Shown piece by piece: positions 56,823-64,000 of a DNA stretch of 64,000 nucleotides. Positions within the stretch are counted from its first letter, which is position 1. Each line of letters begins with the position of its first letter. The stretch covers positions 1 through 64,000 of the forward strand of contig JAANBB010000157.1 in the NCBI GenBank assembly GCA_014621425.1, given 5' to 3'. The DNA is from Cylindrodendrum hubeiense (taxonomy: Eukaryota > Ascomycota > Sordariomycetes > Hypocreales > Nectriaceae). Position numbers and translations under genes: made by a program. The notes below the pieces were generated by a model. It did no database searches. It was not told where the DNA came from and saw only the letters and a program-made list of their open reading frames with translations.

Positions 56823-59540
56823 ATGGCTCCGGGCTCTGCATCTGCAGACACTGGGAAAGGGGCCAAGCGAAAGCCTGGGCTCCCAGCAGCGCCCAATGCC
56901 CGCGCCGATGCCGCCATAGCCCAGAAACGCTCCAAACTGGTTCACATCGCCCGCACGATTCCGACACAGGTTGCAGACGCCGCACTCAAAGATGGCGAAC
57001 TGGACCTCCAGGCCTTTTTGGCCGCCCACGAGTTCGAGATCCGATCCCTCGAACAGAGCATGGCCACCTCCAAGGCCGTGAGTAGCAGCCGCGCCTTCCA
57101 GAAGGTGCCCCGCGGTTTGCGCCGTCGCACTGCGAGCCACAACCCCAAGCGCGTGCCCCGTCGACTAAGAGCACGGGCACGAAGGGAGATGGCGGAAGAC
57201 AATACGCCCATGGTGGATGCGAGAAAAAAGAAAAGGAATCCCAGGACGACGAGAGGAAGAATACGAGTCGAAACGGCCCGACGACTGGGGATATTGGCAG
57301 CAAGAAAGCGTAGGGCGAAGGACACGAAGGGCCAGGAAATGGAGATAGATGGAAAGGATCCAAAGGACCTGGCCGTGATAGGGCGAAACCCAAGACCCAA
57401 GATTCGACGAAACCAACTCAATGAGCCGCCAACGCCCAAGGCCAGGTTCCGAAAGCGACAACTCAACAAGACCTGGCTGCCAACCCACCAATGGCATGCC
57501 AAGCGATCACGAATGACGGGCCCCCTCGACCCCCTCTGGCGTTTCGCCATTCCGTTAACGCCCAACGAGAAGCTCTATCGACCGACCCATCGAGCCCAGG
57601 GCGACAGGGGCACACTAGTGTGGGACACGTCTTACATGAGCACCATTGGTCTCTACGGAAACACTACTGGAATAGAGACGGTTCTCAAGAAAATCGGGGT
57701 ATCACAAGACTCGTGCTGGAATGCAAAGGGTCGAAAATGGAGGATAGGGACCAGGTCATGGACAGGTCATGTAAGTCGACAAAAGGATGGAGAGCGACGA
57801 CTTATCGGTCCATCTACCATTCAGTGGAATCCAGAGCCATCTACCAGAGATGCCGCTCAGGATCCCAAAAAATCACAGCGACAGGTTTTCCTACGAGTTC
57901 ATCCGTCAGCCTTTCTCGAACTCTTCAATGAGTTGCTCCGACTATCGAAGATTGAGAGCCCACAACTCTATATCGAGGACCTCCGCTTCGAAATTGGCAG
58001 CATAGAACTCACTGGTCCGGCATCTACCGAGACCCTTTTGGCCGTATTGAGTCCCTATCCAGAAAAGTCCAAGACTAAGACTCGACATGCCGAGCTCTTC
58101 CAGTCCCTAGCGGGACTGACAAACCCAGCTTCACTTCCCGCTGGAGCTACCCTTGGGTTCTCAGTCCAGGACCCTCGACTGCACTACCCACCAAGACAAG
58201 TTGTGACCTCGGATGAACCAGACGCACAATTAGAGCTTCTCGAAAAGATCGCTGTCTGGCCATCGGAAGATAATCTCGAGCCGTTTCCCATATTCAGTCG
58301 AGACGCTCGACACACGGCGTCATGTCTCCCATCTCAAAAGTCTATCAACAGGCGGAAAGCAGACAAAAGAGAGACCACTCCCGGAGTCCCCTTGAAACCC
58401 ACACCAGCAGATCACCCGATTCCTATCAGCCTGATTGCCTCGCGCACTGGTTCGGGCACGCAGGCCCAAGGAACATGGACTCTGCTTGCGCCATGGAAGT
58501 GCATTCTCCCCATCTGGTACAGCATTGTTCACGTTCCCCTTTCATCCGGGGGAAATCCGAGGTTTGTAGGTCTGAACCAAACTCGACAGGTTGCTTTCGA
58601 GCGTGGCTTGCCCTGGTTCCCAGGTGATTTCTTGGGGACGGATGCCGGGGCGCAGTGGGAACTTGATGAGAGGCAGAAACGACAAAGAGTGTGGGAGAGG
58701 CGGCCAAAGAGTAAGCGGGTCGAATGGAAATCTGTCGACCTCGGGGCTGGGAGGAAGGGCGAGGTGGGCAATGGAATTGCAAGCGACTTCGAGTCCTTGT
58801 TTGGACTCGTCAACTCACAGCCAGCGCCAGTGACTGAGCCAACAGAGGGAGACGTCGATGCAATGGATGTCGACCAAGTCGAATCACAGGAGCCAGCATC
58901 CCTCAAACACCTCAACCAAATCTCCAAAGCCTTGTTCAATACCCTCATCACATCACCTGCTCCACCATCTCCACCGCCCGCAAACTCCATCCTTACCATC
59001 CGAATCTCAATGCTTGGCCGCGGCGTCGTCACTTCCTGCGCACGCATCTACCGCCTCCCCTCACCTCTTACCACCGCGCCGCCATCCTCCGAGGCCGAGG
59101 TTCCAGCCACGATCCCGCCAGAATCATCATCTTCGGCATCCTCCCTCCCGCACGACCTCCGCACGCAGTGGCTCGCGCGAATCGCCCCATCCATATCTAC
59201 AAAGGGCAAAACCTCCAGGACACCAAAGGCGCGGGACCTCGAGTCCCTGAAACGCCAGCTTGCCCTGGAGCTCATCGCAAATCCCAGTCCCTATCCTCCC
59301 CTACCAGCTAACCAATCCGACATTGGTGGTCATCCTCTCGTCCCTAACACGGAAGACCTAATCGGCTTCGTGACCACGGGCTCATTCTGCCTCAGCGAAG
59401 GTAGCGGTGTTGCGATTGGTTCTATTTCTCTAGAAAAAGTACTCGCTGGCGTTAAGCAGAACGCCAAGGAAGGACGGCTCTGCATTGTACGCAATGCGGG
59501 AGAGAATGTTGGCTGGATAGCGAGGTGGGAAGTTGTATGA
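56823..59540 (+). CDS. POP1: RNase P / RNase MRP protein subunit Pop1
   Basis: Single exon, 905 residues. The first ATG is at 56823 (MAPGSASADTGK); the frame opens earlier only with TTG. The N-terminal Pop1 domain begins about residue 40 (KLVHIARTIPTQVADAALK) and includes the basic, Arg-rich signature KVPRGLRRRTASHNPKRVP and the KTWLPTHQWHAKR block. The POPLD domain starts near residue 532 (PISLIASRTG, TWTLLAPWKCILPIWYS, FERGLPWFPGDFLGTD). The C-terminal part (IGFVTTGSFCLSEGSG, NAGENVGWIARWEV) closes the protein in the manner of Pop1. Pop1 is the largest scaffold protein of nuclear RNase P (tRNA 5' processing) and RNase MRP (rRNA and mRNA cleavage), and also binds telomerase RNA in yeast. Confidence 0.95.
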   Translation: MAPGSASADTGKGAKRKPGLPAAPNARADAAIAQKRSKLVHIARTIPTQVADAALKDGELDLQAFLAAHEFEIRSLEQSMATSKAVSSSRAFQKVPRGLRRRTASHNPKRVPRRLRARARREMAEDNTPMVDARKKKRNPRTTRGRIRVETARRLGILAARKRRAKDTKGQEMEIDGKDPKDLAVIGRNPRPKIRRNQLNEPPTPKARFRKRQLNKTWLPTHQWHAKRSRMTGPLDPLWRFAIPLTPNEKLYRPTHRAQGDRGTLVWDTSYMSTIGLYGNTTGIETVLKKIGVSQDSCWNAKGRKWRIGTRSWTGHVSRQKDGERRLIGPSTIQWNPEPSTRDAAQDPKKSQRQVFLRVHPSAFLELFNELLRLSKIESPQLYIEDLRFEIGSIELTGPASTETLLAVLSPYPEKSKTKTRHAELFQSLAGLTNPASLPAGATLGFSVQDPRLHYPPRQVVTSDEPDAQLELLEKIAVWPSEDNLEPFPIFSRDARHTASCLPSQKSINRRKADKRETTPGVPLKPTPADHPIPISLIASRTGSGTQAQGTWTLLAPWKCILPIWYSIVHVPLSSGGNPRFVGLNQTRQVAFERGLPWFPGDFLGTDAGAQWELDERQKRQRVWERRPKSKRVEWKSVDLGAGRKGEVGNGIASDFESLFGLVNSQPAPVTEPTEGDVDAMDVDQVESQEPASLKHLNQISKALFNTLITSPAPPSPPPANSILTIRISMLGRGVVTSCARIYRLPSPLTTAPPSSEAEVPATIPPESSSSASSLPHDLRTQWLARIAPSISTKGKTSRTPKARDLESLKRQLALELIANPSPYPPLPANQSDIGGHPLVPNTEDLIGFVTTGSFCLSEGSGVAIGSISLEKVLAGVKQNAKEGRLCIVRNAGENVGWIARWEVV

Positions 59541-59903
59541 AGTTAGACGGCAGTTCAAACTACGACGTCATTGAGTACTTAGATATAGCCAGTGACATTC
59601 TCAGCGGGCTGATGTTGGAGATCTACAGCACTAGGCCCATGCATGATTACGCGGAGGGCTTCAATGTGCATAAGTCGACGTCAGGATATCGTCGCGATGG
59701 CACGGGCCGTGGGAGGAGGTGAAAGGCGTCGTTGACATGCCAAGGCTTTGCCAGCGCTATATAAAGCCCCCGATGGGCTAACCTCTCACGAACAACTATA
59801 AATTTGATTGATTTGATCATCACTCTCGCGCCATTATATCTTCGCCTTGAAGTGTATTTGTGATCGTCAAATATCACATCTGGTTCATCGCATCAACGTC
59901 AAC
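59541..59903. other. short spacer Pop1 / GFA-domain gene
   Basis: 363 bp in tandem orientation. A TATATAAAG-like stretch at 59758-59766, about 140 bp before the next ATG, is a plausible TATA element. No gene seen. Confidence 0.6.
59758..59766 (+). promoter_or_regulatory. possible TATA box of the GFA-domain gene
   Basis: The sequence reads CTATATAAAGCCC about 140 bp upstream of the ATG at 59904, a position compatible with a short 5' UTR. Assigned by sequence and position only. Confidence 0.45.
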
Positions 59904-60435
59904 ATGACTTCTGAGACCCCAGAGAATATCACCGGCGGGTGCCTCTGCGGCGGCGTCCGTTACATCATCACATTCCCCCCGGATTTCTCCTTCGAAGTAC
60001 ACCCTCCCCCTTGTCGTCTCTATATCCGGTATCACGCACACTGACACCATCTTTCCCCAGAGCACCACCTGCCAATGCTCCCAATGCCGCAAAAACTCAG
60101 GGTCCCTCATCATGCGCTCCCTCAACGTGCCCCTCTCGGCTCTCAAGTACTCGTCGCAGGATACACTCTCGACGTACCGCGCCACGCCGAAGGCAGAGCG
60201 TGGGTTCTGCAGCAAGTGCGGCAGCTTCCTGTCCTGGCGCAACGAGAGCGAGCAGACCATCTCGCTGACGGTAGGGGCGTTTGACGAGGAGGTGCTGTCG
60301 CGCTGGGGGGTCCTGCTAACTGACGCCAAGACGCATCTCTGGTGTGAGGATGAGATTCCCGGGGTGACGGATCACTTGAAGGGAGAGAAGTGGAAGCTGG
60401 ATTGCACGGGGGAGGGGGCAGAGAGGATGAATTGA
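59904..60435 (+). CDS. GFA / CENP-V-fold zinc-binding protein
   Basis: Two exons: 59904-59996 and 60061-60435. The 64-nt intron is GTACAC..CCCCAG. The product is 155 residues, the usual size for single-domain members. Zinc ligands of the GFA fold are complete: CLCGGVRY near residue 13, CQCSQCRKNSG just after the splice junction and the second-site FCSKCGSFLSW. AFDEEVLSRWG is the expected C-terminal helix region. The family was named for bacterial glutathione-dependent formaldehyde-activating enzyme, but most fungal members have no proven activity and are called GFA or CENP-V domain proteins. Fold assignment is strong. Reaction unknown. Confidence 0.9.
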
Positions 60436-60682
60436 AGGTGAGATGAAAGTCAGGTCTCGCCTCGGTGTATATGTGATCTTTGTATATTCTTAGTCCCTGT
60501 TTTTGGTGGGAAATTGAAGCCATTGTAGTAGCGAGCTGGTATCGAGAACTGTATCTTCCTCCAACGCCAAAATAATCAAACTCGATCCAACGAGATCAAG
60601 ACGTGTACCCCTATTAACACCATATGCTAGAAAGAAACCAAGAGAAGCAACAGTAAACAAAAACAGCAACGTGACAGGTGGT

Positions 60683-61825
60683 CTAATCCTCCTCACTGAT
60701 CTCACTCTCGTCCCCATCCGGACTACCCTCCGGACTACCCTCCTGACTGTTCTCCAGGTCCTCAAACGCAATCTCCATCTCCTTTTCAAGATCATCTTCA
60801 AGATCCGCACCACCGGCGTCGTCATCCATGTCCTCGTCCATAGGCTCAGGCGCCGACTGGTGGACATGGTGGTTGACGGGGCTAGGTAGCTTAAAGTCCA
60901 TGTCTGGTTCGTCATCTTCCTCGCCGTCGGCGTCGTCACCCTCGGACTCGCGCTGGTTCATGAAGTCGTCGAAACGACGGACCGACGGGAAGGCTGGGGA
61001 GAAGTTGGTCTGGTGGGCGGCGGCCCTGGGGTCGGCCCCGGGGTACTCAACCAGCAGACCACCGTCATCATCTTCATCCTCATCCTCGTCCTCGTCCAGC
61101 GAGCGGCGCTTGGGTTGAGACTCGGGCTGAGGCTTGGATGGTTCGGGGACGGGCAGCGACAGGGCGATGGACTTGGGAGGCTGCTTCTTCTCGGGCTTGC
61201 GCTTGACCTCCTTCTTCTGGACGGGGGGTTTGGCGCGAGGCTTGGGAGCCGGCTTTTCGGCGCCGCTGGCGGGTTTGCTGACGGGTTTGCTAGCAGGCTT
61301 GCTGACAGGTTTGTTGGCAGGTTTGCTGGCCTTGGGGGGTGGTGGTCGCGACGCGTTATCGATCTGAGGGTATTGACGGCGTAGGCTCTCCGTATCGGAG
61401 TTGTCCGGGAGGCTGGTCACGTTCATGTTGAAGGTGGAATCGACCTTATCCAGGACAAAGACCTGGCGTTCAGAATCGAAATAGAGGACATATTGGTTAT
61501 CGGTGGTATTTCTCGGGCCGCTGAAGGAGTATTTGCTGTTGTCGTCGGTGTATGTGAGGTCGTAGGAGGCAGTCTGGCCGGGTACGGAGGGCTTTAGGCG
61601 GGCCGAATTCGGGGCGGAGGATGAGGAGAGGGCGGGCTTGTGATTGTCTGCGGGAAAGAAGGTCAGCATGGATTGACGACGCGGTTTGGGAGGGCGTAAG
61701 AGAGGAGACGTACATCGAATACCGGTAAAGATATCGTTAGCATCCTTGCCCATAAGGAGGCCATCGCCAAGGACGACGGGGTATTTGCCCGTCTTGGTCG
61801 GGTCAATCAGGCCAGCCAATGCCAT
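60683..61825 (-). CDS. ELL-associated transcription elongation factor Eaf
   Basis: Two exons: 61825-61714 and 61647-60683, 358 residues. The 66-nt intron is GTACGT..CCCGCAG with a CTGAC branch. The N-terminal EAF domain spans both exons: GKYPVVLGDGLLMGK, the join FTGIR-YNHKP, YTDDNSKYSFSG and QYVLYFDSERQVFVLDKVDSTF. The middle is a Lys/Pro-rich low-complexity region with KPVSKPASK repeats (coded at about 61255-61330). The C-terminal half is strongly acidic (DEDEDEDEDDD, DEDMDDDAGGADLEDDLEKE), as in Eaf transactivation tails. Eaf proteins bind ELL and stimulate RNA polymerase II elongation (S. pombe Eaf1-Ell1). The family call rests on the N-terminal domain. Confidence 0.9.
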   Translation of the reverse strand: MALAGLIDPTKTGKYPVVLGDGLLMGKDANDIFTGIRCTSPLLRPPKPRRQSMLTFFPADNHKPALSSSSAPNSARLKPSVPGQTASYDLTYTDDNSKYSFSGPRNTTDNQYVLYFDSERQVFVLDKVDSTFNMNVTSLPDNSDTESLRRQYPQIDNASRPPPPKASKPANKPVSKPASKPVSKPASGAEKPAPKPRAKPPVQKKEVKRKPEKKQPPKSIALSLPVPEPSKPQPESQPKRRSLDEDEDEDEDDDGGLLVEYPGADPRAAAHQTNFSPAFPSVRRFDDFMNQRESEGDDADGEEDDEPDMDFKLPSPVNHHVHQSAPEPMDEDMDDDAGGADLEDDLEKEMEIAFEDLENSQEGSPEGSPDGDESEISEED

Positions 61826-63045
61826 GGTGGCTGCGAGGGGGGACAGCAGGCGACGGTTGGGGTATCGGCTGAGTAGTATGGGAGCCCGCGATAGGCAATA
61901 TGAAGGAAGAAAGAAGGGAGCCCAGAAGCCTAATAGTCGGGTCGGTATGAATGGGAGGCGGCGATGATGAAGACGGAGACAATAGCTGACGCTGGCCGCA
62001 GCGGAACGACGGAACAAAGGCCCCTGGGGGACTCGGCGCAGGGGGCTTAGCGGGGCGGGGACAGCTGAGGTCCGGTCGCTAGAGCGGGACTCCAGGCAAT
62101 CCAGGCACTCCAAGCACTGATGCGAGCGCTAACCTTGTAACGGCGGCGCTAGAAGGCCGCTGGGAGGGGCTGGAAGTCAGTAGCCGGCTGGAGGCGGCTG
62201 GGGGTTGGATGGGGCGATCAACCTTGGTGGAAAGCTTGAGGTTACGCTTGGGTGTTTTGGCCTGGGTGTTTTGGCTTGGCCTTTGGTGGTGATGGATGTG
62301 AATGCAAGAGGCAAGTTTTTTTGGCGTCGGTGGTGTCTTTGTACTACGCAGCAGGGAAATGAGGAATACAGTGTGAAAGACTGAAAGGGGTTTCGGGGCT
62401 GTCCGTCGAGTCTGCTTACTTCGTTGTGAGGCAAATGCCATGCCAATCAGCGCGGCGTCTGCCCCGAGGCTTTGCATGGCGTGGTGTGGTGGGCGTCAAA
62501 GGCGGCCCCTGGTCATTTGAGTGGAAAGTGAACAAACAGTGACGAACGCAAACGTACGTCAGCACAAAATGTCGCAGTGATACGGACCAATGTACTTGCA
62601 CCCTCAGCGAAAGGGTATTTCGGGACTTTTTTTTCTTCCTTTGTGGTTCAACAAATGGCGGCTGTAGTATTTCACGAGAGTCTCCTAGTTCGGGCGCGCC
62701 AGCTAAGTTGACTGTCATCAATGATGTAAGTCGGGAGAACATTACAGAATATATGGAAATCGCTATTAGCTGCCAGCAATCAATACGCACCTACTTCGTA
62801 GATATGCTCCTTTGGATAGATCCGTCCTATCTTGGTCGCGATGCTTTTACGGATACTTCGCACACGGGTTGGCCGAGACCTTGCCTCAGCCACAAACAAG
62901 CACGACCGCTTTACCCCAATTAGGATTTGTTGGTCGCTATATTGCACAAAGCGTTGACAACTCTATTCTTCGTAATCACCTTTCCTATTCACGTTTCACT
63001 GTTCGTACCTCTTTGTAGCCGACGCCCACCATTATCTCGCCGGCG
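61826..63045. other. divergent promoter region Eaf / right-edge gene
   Basis: 1.22 kb between divergent start codons. Open frames on the minus strand up to about 62790 run upstream of Eaf without features and may be 5' UTR. Contains a GTACGT-containing stretch near 62554 and a CCTCAGC-rich tail. No separate gene supported. Confidence 0.55.
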
Positions 63046-64000
63046 ATGGAGGATGCCATCCGTCCCAATGAGGAAGCCTTCAGGGCCATGTACGAAAGAG
63101 GATACCGAACGTGGTCCACCCTCTGCGAGACGGCGCCTGGCGACGTGCAACTTGTGACGAACTGCTTGTCACGCCTACAATCCGCGTTCCCAAGTCACCC
63201 CTGCTTCCCCGCCAATCTTGCCCTGGATAACTCGTTCTCAAACGCAATCATCGTGAGGGGAGTCTCTACCTGGATAGGAGTGCAGGATCAACATCTCTCG
63301 GCGCTTCAAGACGAGGTCAGATTTAACGTGGCTTATAGCCAACCGGTGTCCGTTGTCTTGACGTCCAAGTCCCGACGGTCAGCAAAGGCCTTTCCGGATT
63401 TATTTGGTCAAGAAGGAAATCATGTTCCTATTCTTATGCTGGCGTGGGCATACATCCTCTCTGCGCGGTGGGCTGAGCTCATTCCTGGGGCATGTGCACC
63501 CCAGTACAACCATCCTCAAACTCAGCCAAACCTAGTTCATGTATCAGAAATGCGGGAAGATAATCAATCTCCCGTGATAGTTCATATTGGAAATGTTGAA
63601 GTTGACGCTGCTCGATGGTGGGCCGCAGTTTTATCAGTAAAAGGTGGATGGCAAGCAACAATTCACAACGCAGCCGGGGATCTGCTTCACTCGCCCTGGT
63701 CTACAACACTCAAGTCGGAACGGCCTCTTGTCATTTTATCAAATCCGAAGTTACCGGACAGTGCGACCCAGAATTCCTCAGCTTCGTTTAACACGGCCCT
63801 CCGCTACTTGTCAGAATACTGCAACCTTCACGGTGTTACAGACCAAAGCCAAACAGCTCTTGCAACGGCCCTGTTCATCCCAACAGCAAGGTTGGAATTC
63901 AGACACATGAACTTGGCCGTTCCTAAACTGCCAAATAACCCAACTCACCACTGTGGAAGAAATCCGCCATCCTCAACACCATTCGGAGACCTTCGCCAGT
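63046..64000 (+). CDS. 5' part of a large unknown fungal protein, truncated by the window edge
   Basis: From the ATG at 63046 (MEDAIRPNEEAFRAMYE) the frame is open without a stop to the last base, 318 complete codons. Codon usage and the absence of stops over 955 nt support a real gene. Readable blocks are YRTWSTLCETAPGDVQL, SVVLTSKSRRSAKAFPDLFG, ILMLAWAYILSARWAELIPG, HIGNVEVDAARWWAAVLS and a Ser/Pro-rich end. The block around LAWAYILSARWAE resembles uncharacterised ascomycete proteins in which it is conserved. No catalytic motif is visible in this part. The gene continues to the right, and further exons cannot be seen. Confidence 0.75.
   Translation, partial: MEDAIRPNEEAFRAMYERGYRTWSTLCETAPGDVQLVTNCLSRLQSAFPSHPCFPANLALDNSFSNAIIVRGVSTWIGVQDQHLSALQDEVRFNVAYSQPVSVVLTSKSRRSAKAFPDLFGQEGNHVPILMLAWAYILSARWAELIPGACAPQYNHPQTQPNLVHVSEMREDNQSPVIVHIGNVEVDAARWWAAVLSVKGGWQATIHNAAGDLLHSPWSTTLKSERPLVILSNPKLPDSATQNSSASFNTALRYLSEYCNLHGVTDQSQTALATALFIPTARLEFRHMNLAVPKLPNNPTHHCGRNPPSSTPFGDLRQ

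Noticed and set aside
1..64000. CRISPR arrays, prophage or operon structure
   Set aside because: Sequence is eukaryotic with spliceosomal introns; no regularly spaced repeats with unique spacers were found.

Overview
The window is nuclear DNA of a filamentous ascomycete (Pezizomycotina, most likely a Sordariomycete). The evidence is compact genes broken by many 50-140 nt introns with GTANGT-type donors and CTAAC/CTGAC-like branch sites, a tRNA with an intron after position 37, proteins of typical Pezizomycotina type (a RID-type cytosine methyltransferase, an HsbA-like secreted protein, a 2,061-residue Sen1), and long gene-poor spacers. No operons, CRISPR arrays, intact transposons or viral genes were seen. 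One ambiguous base lies at 23583. All exon joins below were derived by hand from splice signals and reading phase. No transcript or database evidence was available.

Layout. 0-9 kb: Cdc1/Ted1-type metallophosphoesterase (-) and a very large PhoD-like phosphatase protein (-). 11-15 kb: a small secreted HsbA-like protein (-), an intron-containing tRNA-Ile(AAT) (-) and an unknown membrane-anchored protein (-). 17-23 kb: cap-binding eIF4E (+), convergent with a mitochondrial malonyl-CoA synthetase-like ligase (-), which is divergent from an unknown hydrophobic protein (+). 25-41 kb: Sen1 helicase (-), an HhH-GPD DNA glycosylase (-), a RID-like DNA methyltransferase (+) and an Upf1-like SF1 helicase (+). 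44-52 kb: a single-pass membrane protein with C-terminal C2H2 fingers (+), exosome subunit Rrp40 (-) divergent from the atypical Hsp70 Ssz1 (+), and an NT-C2 (EEIG1/EHBP1) protein (-). 52-57 kb: about 5 kb with no supported gene. 57-64 kb: RNase P/MRP subunit Pop1 (+), a GFA/CENP-V-fold zinc protein (+), ELL-associated factor Eaf (-) and the 5' part of a large unknown gene running off the right edge (+).

How the genes relate. Most are housekeeping genes for RNA and protein synthesis (Sen1, Rrp40, Pop1, Eaf, eIF4E, Ssz1, tRNA-Ile) and are neighbours without being an obvious pathway. The most suggestive block is 32.6-40.7 kb. There a bifunctional-type DNA glycosylase and a RID-type cytosine methyltransferase are transcribed divergently from a shared 1.26 kb spacer, followed by an SF1 helicase. 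The second unexplained signal is a palindromic element, GGTACGTACC or its core TACGTACC, that recurs in non-coding DNA and often lies upstream of genes.
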